Shown: positions 1-7,567, counted from the stretch's first letter. The stretch is DNA of 19,007 nucleotides from JAKLIN01 sp964544395 (GCA_964544395.1 CAZJAO010000010.1:1-19007); one strand, 5' to 3'. Numbers and translations: made by a program. The notes: generated by a model not told the origin, from the letters alone.

Positions 1-969
1 GAATTGTGTTGAGTTAAATTGTGTAGCGTTAATGTTAGTTCCGTTATTGAAATAAGATTGTAAAGTTCCTATTGAAATTCCGCTATTTGGAGGGGGATTA
101 GTAGAATTATAAAATCCAAGAGGATTAGAAGTAAAATAAGTCAAATTAAATCCATTATTAGTTGAGTTCCAGTATGAATAAGGATTATTCAAAGCATAAT
201 ATCTTGAAGCTAATGTCTGTCCGCTTTCGTAGAGGGTTCCATTAGAGTACAAGTTCCCCCCAAGATAAAGATTATTCCATCTTAAGCTGGGACTTCCAAT
301 ACTGAAAGAGTTATCAGTCAATTCTGGAATCAAACTTCCATTTATATTCAAAGTTGAAACATTTAATGCTGAGAAATTTGCTGCAAATATCTGCTGAGCA
401 AAGATATTTCCTCCAGATACAGACACTCCCCCATTAGCAACCCCTCCATTAAAAGTAACATTGCCTATGGAATTATTTAATGGAAAGAAAAAAGTTGCGG
501 GATAACCGCCAAGCAAACTTGCATTGACATTCGTTACTCCTGCGCCATTACCAAAAAGAGAGGTGAATATACCATTAGTTGCATAAACATTATTTGTAGC
601 ATTTATATTTTGAACATAAATTTGATTGAAGAATTGATTGGAAAGATTGTGAACAGTCCTTAAAGTTAAAGGCAAAGTTTGACTTCGGTATTCACACAGA
701 TAGAGAGGCATTGAAGATAAAGAATCAGGAACAGATAAATTAACAAATCCGACCCCCGCGGAATTTATTGTTATGTTAAGAATAGAGCTGTTAAAAACAA
801 CATTAGTACATGCGGTGTCAGTTGTCCAATTGAATTGATAAAGAAAACTTTGACCAGGAAAAATATTTCCACTTGATGAAAGTGGTGTCACATAAATCGG
901 CATATAAGCTGCGGAAACTGAACCGATAAACAATAGTAAAACTATTAAGAAAATTACCTCTCTTTTCAT
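1..969 (-). CDS. Secreted fibre-like surface protein, C-terminus beyond window
   Basis: The frame is open from an ATG at 969 to the left edge (323 codons, no stop), so the C-terminus is missing. It begins with Lys-Arg and a hydrophobic stretch ending in SVSAA, a typical signal peptide, so the product is probably exported. The rest is rich in Asn, Ser, Thr, Gly and aromatic residues, with many N-x-S/T sequons, very few charged residues and beta-type periodicity. The stretch around residues 215-235 contains IGSPSLRWNNLYLGG, which resembles the motif seen in phage tail-fibre and endosialidase-chaperone-type proteins and in DPANN surface proteins. A TATA-like ATTTAAAT lies about 26 nt upstream of the ATG, supporting a leaderless start. 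No enzyme motif is visible. A cell-surface fibre or adhesin is inferred from composition only. Confidence 0.82.
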   Translation of the reverse strand, partial: MKREVIFLIVLLLFIGSVSAAYMPIYVTPLSSSGNIFPGQSFLYQFNWTTDTACTNVVFNSSILNITINSAGVGFVNLSVPDSLSSMPLYLCEYRSQTLPLTLRTVHNLSNQFFNQIYVQNINATNNVYATNGIFTSLFGNGAGVTNVNASLLGGYPATFFFPLNNSIGNVTFNGGVANGGVSVSGGNIFAQQIFAANFSALNVSTLNINGSLIPELTDNSFSIGSPSLRWNNLYLGGNLYSNGTLYESGQTLASRYYALNNPYSYWNSTNNGFNLTYFTSNPLGFYNSTNPPPNSGISIGTLQSYFNNGTNINATQFNSTQF

Positions 970-991
970 AAATATATTATAGAAAATACCT

Positions 992-999
992 ATTTAAAT
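992..999 (-). promoter_or_regulatory. TATA box of the surface protein gene
   Basis: ATTTAAAT is centred about 26.5 nt upstream of the ATG at 969. This matches the leaderless promoter geometry seen across the window. Confidence 0.5.
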
Positions 1000-1012
1000 T
1001 TTCTTTAGATAT

Positions 1013-1471
1013 CTAAGCAGCGACTTTTTCAGCAACAACTTCTTTTTCTTTTGGTTTGTTTTGTTCTGGGAAAATTTCGACAAGTTTTTTGTGACCTTCT
1101 TTCAAAACTTTCAGGTTAATTTGTACCACTGCAGGTGAAATTGTTTTACCCCTAACTGTTTTTCTCAATCTCAAACCCTTGGGTCTGTTTTTTGAACGCA
1201 ATCTTTTTCCTTCTTTCTTAGGTCTCTTTTTCATTCCTTTTCCAAAACCTAAAAGAACTTTTTTTAGTCCTACGCCTTCAACATCTTCCATTGATGGAAA
1301 TCCAGCAATATCGCTTGCCCCGGTTATTTCAAATTCATATCCGCCAAGCTCGGATGAAATTTCAGTTCCTTCTACTTTATCATGAAGGGATTTTCCGACT
1401 AAGTCTTCCTTGTCAGATTCTATTTTGAACGTTCTTCCATTCTTTTCAGACATGTTTATTTTGAATACCAT
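1013..1471 (-). CDS. rps6e: 30S ribosomal protein S6e
   Basis: This is a 152-residue archaeal/eukaryal-type small-subunit protein. Family landmarks are in order: FKINMSEKNGRTFKIE at the N-terminus, GKSLHDKVEG, GYEFEITGASDIAGFPSMED near residues 44-63, the basic KNRPKGLRLRKTVRGKTIS segment near 94-112, and VVQINLKVLKEG. Archaeal S6e is commonly about 125-135 residues; here an Ala/Glu/Lys/Val-rich tail (residues 135-152) extends the C-terminus. The ATG at 1471 is chosen over the internal Met7 because the first strand of the fold begins before Met7 and a TATA-like box is centred 25.5 nt upstream. The gene stands alone, divergent from the nuclease gene. Confidence 0.93.
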   Translation of the reverse strand: MVFKINMSEKNGRTFKIESDKEDLVGKSLHDKVEGTEISSELGGYEFEITGASDIAGFPSMEDVEGVGLKKVLLGFGKGMKKRPKKEGKRLRSKNRPKGLRLRKTVRGKTISPAVVQINLKVLKEGHKKLVEIFPEQNKPKEKEVVAEKVAA

Positions 1472-1492
1472 AATTATGATATCAAAAATCGG

Positions 1493-1500
1493 TTTTTAAA
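1493..1500 (-). promoter_or_regulatory. TATA box of rps6e
   Basis: On the minus strand this reads TTTAAAAA, centred 25.5 nt upstream of the S6e ATG. It predicts a leaderless transcript. Confidence 0.55.
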
Positions 1501-1528
1501 ACTTTTCGGGTGGCAAAATATAGAAAAT

Positions 1529-1536
1529 TTGATAAA
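1529..1536 (+). promoter_or_regulatory. TATA box of the nuclease gene
   Basis: TTGATAAA is centred 25.5 nt upstream of the ATG at 1558. No comparable box sits the right distance from the in-frame GTG at 1540, so this site decides the start. Confidence 0.5.
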
Positions 1537-1557
1537 TAAGTGCGGGTTTTTCCACAA

Positions 1558-2367
1558 ATGAGAGTCTTTTCCCATTCCAGATTAAGCACTTTTGAGCAAT
1601 GCAACCTCAAATACAAGTACCGGTATATCGATAATATCATCCCGGAAATAGAAAAAACGATTGAAGCACATCTAGGAAGTATCGTTCATCAGACTTTAGA
1701 ATGGCTTTATTCCGAAGTAAAAGGAGGTCGTGTTCCAACTATTGATGACATGATTGTATATTTCTCAAAGAGTTGGATGGAGGAGAATAAAGAAACCTTA
1801 ATGCAGGACAATAATGACGAAAAGAAGTTTTTTAACAAAGGGATACAGTATCTGTTGGATTATTACAATCGATACAAGCCATTTGATGACAATACTATTT
1901 ATCTTGAAAAAGAAATTTTTATAAATCTGGATGAAAGAGGCGAATATAAAATAAGAGGATTCATTGATAGGCTTGCTTATAACCTTAATACTAAAGAGTA
2001 TGAAATTCATGATTACAAAACTTCCAAAACAATGCCTCAGGGAGAAAAAATTGAAAGTGACAGACAGCTCGCGCTTTACTCTGTTGCAGTAAAGGAGATG
2101 TTTGGTTCTGATAAAGAAGTCAGATTAATCTGGCATTATCTATTCTTCAACAAGAGAATAGAATCAAAGAGGACAGATGAACAACTTAAACAATTAAAAA
2201 AGGACACTCTTGAATTAATCAGAATCATAGAATCAACAACAGTATTTCATCCACACAAATCTAATTTATGTAATTGGTGTGCATACAAACCAATCTGTCC
2301 CGCATGGAATAATACAGAAGTATATGAGCCCAAATTTGAGAAGCAGAAAAAGCTCGGCGATTTTTAA
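1558..2367 (+). CDS. PD-(D/E)XK nuclease, RecB/Cas4-like, with Fe-S-type cysteines
   Basis: The 269-residue protein has the core of the RecB/AddB/Cas4 nuclease superfamily. Visible elements are FSHSRLSTFEQC at the N-terminus, His44 in GSIVHQTLEW, Asp137 in RGFIDRL, Asp152 and Lys154 in HDYKTSK (the metal-binding D...DxK core) and QLALY at 170-174. Cys15 together with Cys238, Cys241 and Cys247 (CxxC-x5-C) matches the four-cysteine iron-sulfur clamp of AddB and Cas4. A role in DNA end processing is therefore likely, probably as a stand-alone protein since no helicase or CRISPR genes lie nearby. The ATG at 1558 is preferred to the GTG at 1540 because the family motif begins there and a TATA-like box is correctly placed. 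Its TAA overlaps the gyrA stop by four bases on the opposite strand. Confidence 0.88.
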   Translation: MRVFSHSRLSTFEQCNLKYKYRYIDNIIPEIEKTIEAHLGSIVHQTLEWLYSEVKGGRVPTIDDMIVYFSKSWMEENKETLMQDNNDEKKFFNKGIQYLLDYYNRYKPFDDNTIYLEKEIFINLDERGEYKIRGFIDRLAYNLNTKEYEIHDYKTSKTMPQGEKIESDRQLALYSVAVKEMFGSDKEVRLIWHYLFFNKRIESKRTDEQLKQLKKDTLELIRIIESTTVFHPHKSNLCNWCAYKPICPAWNNTEVYEPKFEKQKKLGDF

Positions 2368-4919
2368 GCAACGTCACTCGCAAGTTCATGAACCTTAACC
2401 AAATCGGTTACCGTGTCTCCCTCTTGGAGTTTTACAATTCTAACACCTTGAGTTGCTCTTCCCATGACTCTGATATTATCGAGGGTTGTTCTAATAACCA
2501 TTCCTTTTGCCGTCGTAATTATTATGTTATCGTTTCCGTTTATTGAAACAGTGGTTACAACCTCGCCAGTCTTGTCAGATATTTTCAAATTAATAACTCC
2601 TTTTCCGCCCCTTGCAGTTTTTCTATAATCCTCGACGCTGGTTCTCTTTCCATAACCATTATGTGTGATTGTCAAAACTTCCTTGGTTCTTAGAATTTCT
2701 AAACTAACTACTTCATCATCTTTCTCCATTCTTATTCCTGTGACCCCATAACTTGCTCTTCCCATTGAACGAACATCATTGCTGTTGAATCTTATTGCCT
2801 GCCCGTGCTTTGTTGCAAGCAAAACTTCTTCGCCTGCTTTAATGATTTGAGCGTCAATTAGTGCATCAGAATTATCTGCGGGAAGATTAATTGCCCTTAC
2901 TCCAGATGCTCTTGGCTTTGCAAAATTTGACAATGAAATTTTCTTGACAAATCCTTTCTTTGTTACAAGGAATAATGAATCATTAAAATCGCTCATCGCG
3001 ATAATATTTGTAATCTTCTCATCTTTGACTTCAATCAGATTTATCAATGCCTTGCCTTTGCTATATCTGTCCGCTTCAGGGATTTCATAAGCCTTCAAAA
3101 ATAAAACTCTCCCCCTCGATGTAAAGAACATTAGGTAATCATGTGTGGAACAGCTGATTATCTGTTTAACAAAATCACCAGTCGCCAGATTGTTTCCAAT
3201 TACTCCTTTTCCACCTCTTCTCTGTTCTTTGTAAGTTCCGATGTCAATTCTTTTACAATAACCTTTTTCTGTAACTGTAACTATGACTTCTTTCTTTTGC
3301 ACTAGGTCTTTTTCCGCAATCTCTCCGATTCTCTTCATGACTTGTGTCTTTCTCTCGTCGCCATATTTCTCTTTCAAAGATTTAACTTCATTCACAATTA
3401 TCTTAAGAATCTCTTGAATATCAGCAAGAATCTTTTCATATTCAACAATCTTGACCTTCAGATTAGCATGTTCCTCTTTCAATTTGTCCTGTTCAAGTGC
3501 AGTTAATTGCCTTAATCGTGTTTCAAGAATCGCTTCTGCCTGTCTTTTTGTAAAATTAAATTTCTTGATTAAATTTTCAGCTGCTTCTTCACGGGATTTC
3601 TTAATAATTGCAATAATTTCATCAATATTTTTTAAAGCAACAAGAAGTCCTTCAACAATTTCTATTCTTTCCTGCGCTTTCCTTAAATCGTACGCGGTCC
3701 TTTTTGTTATTACCTGCTTTCGATATTTTACATATTCCTCAAGGATGTGTTTTAAATTCAAAACTCGTGGTTGTGATCCAACGAGAGCAAGGAAATTAGC
3801 ATTAAAAGAATCCTGCAATCTTGTGTATTTGTAGAGGCTGTTGCTGATGTATTTTGAATTAACGCCTTTCTTGAGTTCAATAACAATTCTTATTTTTCCT
3901 TTCGAGGATTCATCTCTTAAGTCTGAAATTCCAATCAATTTCTTATTCTGTATAAGTGTTGCAATCTGTTCAACCAAAGTAGATTTATTCAGCATGTAAG
4001 GAATTTCAGTAATAATGATTTTTTCTTTTCCTTTTGATTCTTCAGTTGTTATTTTTCCACGGAGAATTAATCTTCCTTTTCCTGTCCGGTACATATCAAC
4101 AATATCTCCGGACACTGCTCCTCCCGTTGGAAAGTCAGGTCCTGTGACAATCTGACATAATTCTTCAATTGTGATATTTTCATTTTTGATGTATTCAACA
4201 ATAGCATTGCAAATTTCAGTGAGATTATGGGGGGGAATATTTGTAGCCATACCGACGGCAATTCCTGATGCACCATTAATCATAAGATTAGGAAGTTTGG
4301 CAGGAAGCAAATCCGGCTCTTTCAGGGAATTATCAAAATTAGGAGAGAATTTGACCGTCTCTTTGTCCAAATCTTCAATCATCTCATCTGCAATCTTGGC
4401 CATCTTGGCTTCAGTATAACGCATAGCAGCAGGAGGGTCACCATCAATGCTTCCAAAATTTCCCTGTCCAAATACAAGAGGATATCTTAAAGAGAATTTC
4501 TGCGCCATTCTTACTAAAGCATCATAAACTGCAACATCACCATGAGGATGATACTTACCCAGAACATCTCCGACAATTCTTGCAGATTTCTTTGTTTGTT
4601 TGTTGAATTGCAAGCTTAACAAATCCATCGAATATAAAATTCTTCTCTGAACCGGTTTCAATCCATCTTCAATTGAAGGCAATGCTCTCGCAACAATAAC
4701 TGACATTGCATAATCCAGATAAGATTTTTTAACTTCTTCAGAAATTTCAGTATTGATAATATTTTTCTCACCAGATATTTTTCCTTGAGAATCCCTTTCT
4801 TCTTCGCCTTCATCTTCTTCTTCAACAATCTCTTCATCTTCAAGGCTTTCTTCTATCTCTTCCTGTTCTTCATTTGCATCTTCTTCAACAAAATCTTCGT
4901 CGTCTTCATTTTTTGCCAT
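2364..4919 (-). CDS. gyrA: DNA gyrase subunit A
   Basis: This 851-residue subunit cleaves and rejoins DNA in type IIA topoisomerase; with GyrB it introduces negative supercoils. Catalytic Tyr168 lies in AAMRYTEAKM, preceded by GQGNFGSIDGD. The QRDR helix (HPHGDVAVYD) is at 124-133, and a long coiled-coil region spans roughly 400-530. The C-terminal part contains six beta-pinwheel repeats (about 543-845), with the GyrA box QRRGGKG at 566-572 in the first. The box identifies gyrase rather than topoisomerase IV ParC. Two oddities: an acidic extension of about 55 residues precedes the usual start, moving the tyrosine about 46 positions from E. coli Tyr122, and Val129 occupies the E. coli Ser83 position. 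An SD-like CAGGAG lies 10 nt upstream of the ATG, so it is probably co-transcribed from gyrB. Confidence 0.97.
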   Translation of the reverse strand: MAKNEDDEDFVEEDANEEQEEIEESLEDEEIVEEEDEGEEERDSQGKISGEKNIINTEISEEVKKSYLDYAMSVIVARALPSIEDGLKPVQRRILYSMDLLSLQFNKQTKKSARIVGDVLGKYHPHGDVAVYDALVRMAQKFSLRYPLVFGQGNFGSIDGDPPAAMRYTEAKMAKIADEMIEDLDKETVKFSPNFDNSLKEPDLLPAKLPNLMINGASGIAVGMATNIPPHNLTEICNAIVEYIKNENITIEELCQIVTGPDFPTGGAVSGDIVDMYRTGKGRLILRGKITTEESKGKEKIIITEIPYMLNKSTLVEQIATLIQNKKLIGISDLRDESSKGKIRIVIELKKGVNSKYISNSLYKYTRLQDSFNANFLALVGSQPRVLNLKHILEEYVKYRKQVITKRTAYDLRKAQERIEIVEGLLVALKNIDEIIAIIKKSREEAAENLIKKFNFTKRQAEAILETRLRQLTALEQDKLKEEHANLKVKIVEYEKILADIQEILKIIVNEVKSLKEKYGDERKTQVMKRIGEIAEKDLVQKKEVIVTVTEKGYCKRIDIGTYKEQRRGGKGVIGNNLATGDFVKQIISCSTHDYLMFFTSRGRVLFLKAYEIPEADRYSKGKALINLIEVKDEKITNIIAMSDFNDSLFLVTKKGFVKKISLSNFAKPRASGVRAINLPADNSDALIDAQIIKAGEEVLLATKHGQAIRFNSNDVRSMGRASYGVTGIRMEKDDEVVSLEILRTKEVLTITHNGYGKRTSVEDYRKTARGGKGVINLKISDKTGEVVTTVSINGNDNIIITTAKGMVIRTTLDNIRVMGRATQGVRIVKLQEGDTVTDLVKVHELASDVA

Positions 4920-4992
4920 TATGAAAATTCTCCTGAATTTTTATCCGCAGGTTTCCTGCTGAGGACAGAGAAAAATTTCCTATTTTTCATAC

Positions 4993-5289
4993 TCATATTA
5001 CTTCAGCTCCTTGCTCATCTAAATATTTCATGAATTGTTCTTCTGTCAAATTGTCTTCTTTGATATCCGTTCCTTTCCAATGGCATTTCTTGCATTCCCA
5101 TTCTCCTCTATTCTTTCCTTCTTCTTCACCAAGAACAACTCCAACATTATCGCTTCCGCAATTTGGGCATCTTCTTAATCTAAAAGTCTTTTCGGTCTTT
5201 TTCTCTTTCTTGGCACCATGCGCTTTTTCCCAATCATCTTTGGAATCAAATCCTTCTCTTATCCAATCTGGTGTTGCAAGTTTTCCCAT
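4993..5289 (-). CDS. Small zinc-ribbon protein between gyrB and gyrA
   Basis: This 98-residue protein has one zinc ribbon, CPNC (Cys41, Cys44) and CKKC (Cys66, Cys69), joined by a Gly/Glu-rich hairpin. Before the ribbon is GKLATPDWIREGFDSKDDWEKA, a conserved-looking segment split here by a short helix, followed by a Lys-rich linker. The C-terminal 25 residues are acidic and helical. The ribbon resembles those of TFIIS and RPB9-type factors and several DPANN small proteins, but the catalytic hairpin acidic pair of TFIIS is not evident, so no transcription role is assigned. It lies 69 nt downstream of gyrB and 73 nt upstream of gyrA on the same strand, with no clear promoter of its own, consistent with a gyrB - zinc ribbon - gyrA operon. 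Function unknown. Confidence 0.8.
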   Translation of the reverse strand: MGKLATPDWIREGFDSKDDWEKAHGAKKEKKTEKTFRLRRCPNCGSDNVGVVLGEEEGKNRGEWECKKCHWKGTDIKEDNLTEEQFMKYLDEQGAEVI

Positions 5290-5298
5290 TTTTATTAT

Positions 5299-5382
5299 TT
5301 AGATATCTAGTTTCGCCTCCTTCCGATTGTCGTAGACAATCATGGAAAGAAACGAGACTTAAATGTCGAGTTTCGCCTCCTT
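5299..5382 (-). repeat. Duplicated gyrB tail with intervening hairpin
   Basis: Reading on the minus strand, gyrB ends with codons for KEAKLDI and a TAA at 5359. Exactly 60 nt downstream, in the same frame, 5299-5322 encodes KEAKLDI and TAA again. The first 14 bases of the two copies match exactly. The three differences in the remainder (CTC/CTA, GAC/GAT, ATT/ATC) are all synonymous. Between the copies is a perfect inverted repeat, GATTGTC-GTA-GACAATC, at 5325-5341. The outer copy is not translated as part of GyrB. Confidence 0.75.
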
Positions 5383-7257
5383 TGCGTTTCTTGAAATGAA
5401 TAATTTTCTTTCGTGAACATCGGAACCCATAAGCATAGTAAAAACATGGTCTGCTTCAACAGCATCTTCGATAAAAATCTTTTTCAGCTTTCTTGTCTTT
5501 GGATTCATTGTAGTATCCCACAATTGCTGTGAACTCATTTCTCCCAAACCTTTGAATCTTGTAACATTGCTTGTTCCTAATTCTTTCTGGAGAGTTTTCA
5601 GTTCTTCTTCAGTATAAACATAATAGTCCTTCTTCTTCCTGATTCTGAAAAGGGGAGGCAAAGCCGCATAGATGTTTCCATTTTCAATAAGTCGGGGCAT
5701 GAACCTGAAAAAGAAAGTTAACAGAAGAGTCTTGATATGTTCTCCATCAACATCCGCATCGGCCATGATTATGATTTTATTGTATCTCAAATTTTCCATA
5801 TTGAATTGGTCTCCGCTTCCGGTTCCAATTGCAGTTATCAAATTGACAATTGCTTCGCTTGAAAGTGCTTTTGAGGGATTGACTTTTTCAATGTTCAGGA
5901 TTTTTCCTCTTAATGGAAGAATAGCTTGATACTCTTTGTCTCTTGCCTGCTTTGCACTGCCTCCTGCACTTTCTCCTTCTACAATATAAATTTCAGTATT
6001 CTCTGTTTTTTTGCTTGAACAATCAGCAAGCTTACCAGGAAGTCCGCTTCCAACAGAAAGAGCATTTTTTCTTCTTACTAAATCTCTTGCTTTTCTTGCA
6101 GCCATTCTTGCTCTTGCAGCGTCGATAGATTTTGAAATTACTTTCTTGGCAATAGTAGGATTTTCTTCAAAGAATTCAGAAAGGGATGCATTAACAATTG
6201 ATTCAACAAGCCCCTTGACTTCTGAATTTCCTAATTTTGTTTTTGTCTGGCCTTCAAATTGAGGATCGGGAATCTTGATGCTAATAACTGCAGTAATTCC
6301 TTCCCTGACATCTTCTCCTGAAATGCTTTCATCCTTGTCTTCCTTCAGCAATTTATTCTTCTTGGCGTAATCATTGATTACTTTTGTTACAGCAGACTTG
6401 AAGCCTGAAACGTGAGTTCCGCCCTCAACCGTATTGATTGTATTTACAAATCCAAAAATATTTTCCTGATAGCCGGTATTATATTGAATACATACTTCAG
6501 CAATAATTCCCTCAGATTCTCTCTTGAAATAAATTGGCTTGTTAAGTGCTTCCTTGGATTTGTTTATCCATTTCACAAACTCAATCAAACCGCCTTCATA
6601 GCAGAATTCAATTTTCTTTTCTTGTTTCTCGTCTCTGAGAATGATTTTCAATCCTGGATTCAAAAAAGCAATTTCTCTGAATCTCATTTCCAAAACTCTG
6701 TAATCAAATTCAACCGTCTGAGTAAAAATTTCTTCATCAGGCCAGAAAGTCACTTTTGTTCCTGTTTTATCGCCGTCTACTTTCCCAACCACCTCAAGCT
6801 TCGTTTTAGCATCTCCTCGTGAATATTCCTGTCTGTAAATTTTTCCATCTCTTTTAACTTCAACAATAAGCTTTTTTGATAAAGCATTTACTACTGAAGA
6901 ACCAACTCCATGCAAACCCCCTGAAATTAAATAAGATTTTTTGTCAAATTTTCCGCCGGCATGAAGTTTTGTGAGCGCAACCTGAACAGCAGGAATTTTG
7001 TAAATTGGATGGATGTCAACTGGAATTCCCCTACCGTCATCATCAACGCTGACAGAACCATCCTTATTTATAGAAACATCAATTTCTTTGCAGAAACCTC
7101 CAAGAGCTTCATCAACAGAATTATCAACTATTTCATAAACCAGATGGTGCAAACCATCTTTTCCGGTTCCGCCTATATACATTGCAGGCCTTTTTCTTAC
7201 ACCTTCGAGTCCTTCCAGAACCCTGATTTGTTCCCCACTATATTCTTTTTTGTCCAT
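5359..7257 (-). CDS. gyrB: DNA gyrase subunit B
   Basis: This 632-residue subunit supplies the ATPase that drives supercoiling by GyrA. The GHKL ATPase domain shows Glu42 in VYEIVDNSVDEA, the DDDGRGIP motif near 72-79 and the GGLHGVGSS glycine loop at 113-121. The transducer carries the QTK loop (residues 337-339, lysine 339). The TOPRIM domain has EGESAGGSA from 428 and DADVDGEH at 500-507, which bind the catalytic Mg2+. The C-terminal RFKGLGEMS motif is present. The length matches short gyrases such as that of Bacillus, without the large insertion of E. coli GyrB. It is the first gene of the gyrB - zinc ribbon - gyrA block. A bacterial origin of this gene pair in archaea is established in general; transfer of this copy is inferred. 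Confidence 0.97.
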   Translation of the reverse strand: MDKKEYSGEQIRVLEGLEGVRKRPAMYIGGTGKDGLHHLVYEIVDNSVDEALGGFCKEIDVSINKDGSVSVDDDGRGIPVDIHPIYKIPAVQVALTKLHAGGKFDKKSYLISGGLHGVGSSVVNALSKKLIVEVKRDGKIYRQEYSRGDAKTKLEVVGKVDGDKTGTKVTFWPDEEIFTQTVEFDYRVLEMRFREIAFLNPGLKIILRDEKQEKKIEFCYEGGLIEFVKWINKSKEALNKPIYFKRESEGIIAEVCIQYNTGYQENIFGFVNTINTVEGGTHVSGFKSAVTKVINDYAKKNKLLKEDKDESISGEDVREGITAVISIKIPDPQFEGQTKTKLGNSEVKGLVESIVNASLSEFFEENPTIAKKVISKSIDAARARMAARKARDLVRRKNALSVGSGLPGKLADCSSKKTENTEIYIVEGESAGGSAKQARDKEYQAILPLRGKILNIEKVNPSKALSSEAIVNLITAIGTGSGDQFNMENLRYNKIIIMADADVDGEHIKTLLLTFFFRFMPRLIENGNIYAALPPLFRIRKKKDYYVYTEEELKTLQKELGTSNVTRFKGLGEMSSQQLWDTTMNPKTRKLKKIFIEDAVEADHVFTMLMGSDVHERKLFISRNAKEAKLDI

Positions 7258-7273
7258 ATTGAAAGCAAAAAAT

Positions 7274-7291
7274 GGAACAGAAAATCTGTCC
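7274..7291. promoter_or_regulatory. Imperfect palindrome upstream of gyrB
   Basis: GGAACAGAAAATCTGTCC is an inverted repeat with one extra base in one arm. It lies at the likely transcription start of gyrB, 17-34 nt before the ATG. It could be a repressor operator or a short mRNA hairpin; nothing in the sequence names the binder. Confidence 0.3.
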
Positions 7292-7302
7292 AGATTTAAT
7301 TA

Positions 7303-7335
7303 TTATATACAAAAAAGTGGGGGTTAGTTTATAAA
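7303..7335 (-). promoter_or_regulatory. Candidate gyrB promoter region with two TATA-like boxes
   Basis: On the minus strand GTATATAA (7303-7310) would place the start of transcription near 7281, leaving a leader of about 24 nt. A perfect TTTATAAA (7328-7335) would give a start near 7306. Neither gives a leaderless transcript, so gyrB appears to have a short leader, unlike most of its neighbours. Confidence 0.4.
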
Positions 7336-7344
7336 GATTTCTAC

Positions 7345-7356
7345 AAGAAAAATAAG
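7345..7356 (-). terminator. T-rich terminator of the ribosomal operon (candidate)
   Basis: Twenty bases past the L24e stop, the minus strand reads CTTATTTTTCTTG. Oligo-T tracts without a hairpin are the usual intrinsic termination signal in archaea. A second run, ACTTTTTTG, follows at 7310-7318. Confidence 0.3.
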
Positions 7357-7375
7357 TTTTATCGTCGGTAAATTA

Positions 7376-7567
7376 CTATTTTGTCTTTACTGATTTAGCC
7401 TTAGGATTGGTATCAGATTTCAATATCCATCTAACTTTTCTCTTACCCATTTTCATGTTTTTTTGGCATTTTCCAGAACATAAATACTTAACATTTCCGT
7501 CAGTTTTGACTAAAGTAAGTCCTCTTGGGAATTCATACTGTTTACCGCAATAAGAGCATTTAGGCAT
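7376..7567 (-). CDS. rpl24e: 50S ribosomal protein L24e
   Basis: This 63-residue protein has the L24e zinc finger CSYCGK at the N-terminus and CSGKCQKN further on (C-x2-C ... C-x3-C). Between them is the family segment FPRGLTLVKTDGNVKYLC, and RKVRWILK follows. A short basic tail ends the protein. The ATG at 7567 is chosen over an in-frame TTG at 7582 because L24e proteins start directly before the first CxxC and a GGGAG Shine-Dalgarno lies 8-9 nt upstream. The ATG overlaps the end of the preceding unknown gene by 8 nt, implying coupled translation. It is the last gene of the L7Ae - S28e - unknown - L24e operon. Confidence 0.92.
   Translation of the reverse strand: MPKCSYCGKQYEFPRGLTLVKTDGNVKYLCSGKCQKNMKMGKRKVRWILKSDTNPKAKSVKTK

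Noticed and set aside
1540..1557. GTG start for the nuclease, adding six residues (MRVFPQ).
   Set aside because: The family motif starts at the ATG at 1558, and the TATA-like box fits that ATG, not the GTG.
1558..2367. Cas4 of a CRISPR system.
   Set aside because: The motif set fits Cas4 as well as AddB-type nucleases, but no array or other cas gene is present in the window.
3451..3834. Plus-strand open frame of 127 codons inside gyrA.
   Set aside because: It is a shadow of the gyrA coding frame with Ser/Phe-rich composition and no recognisable motif.
2364..4919. ParC of topoisomerase IV instead of GyrA.
   Set aside because: An intact GyrA box (QRRGGKG) and six pinwheel repeats mark gyrase.
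6412..6822. Plus-strand open frame of 136 codons inside gyrB.
   Set aside because: It lies wholly antisense to conserved gyrB sequence and has no motif or promoter.
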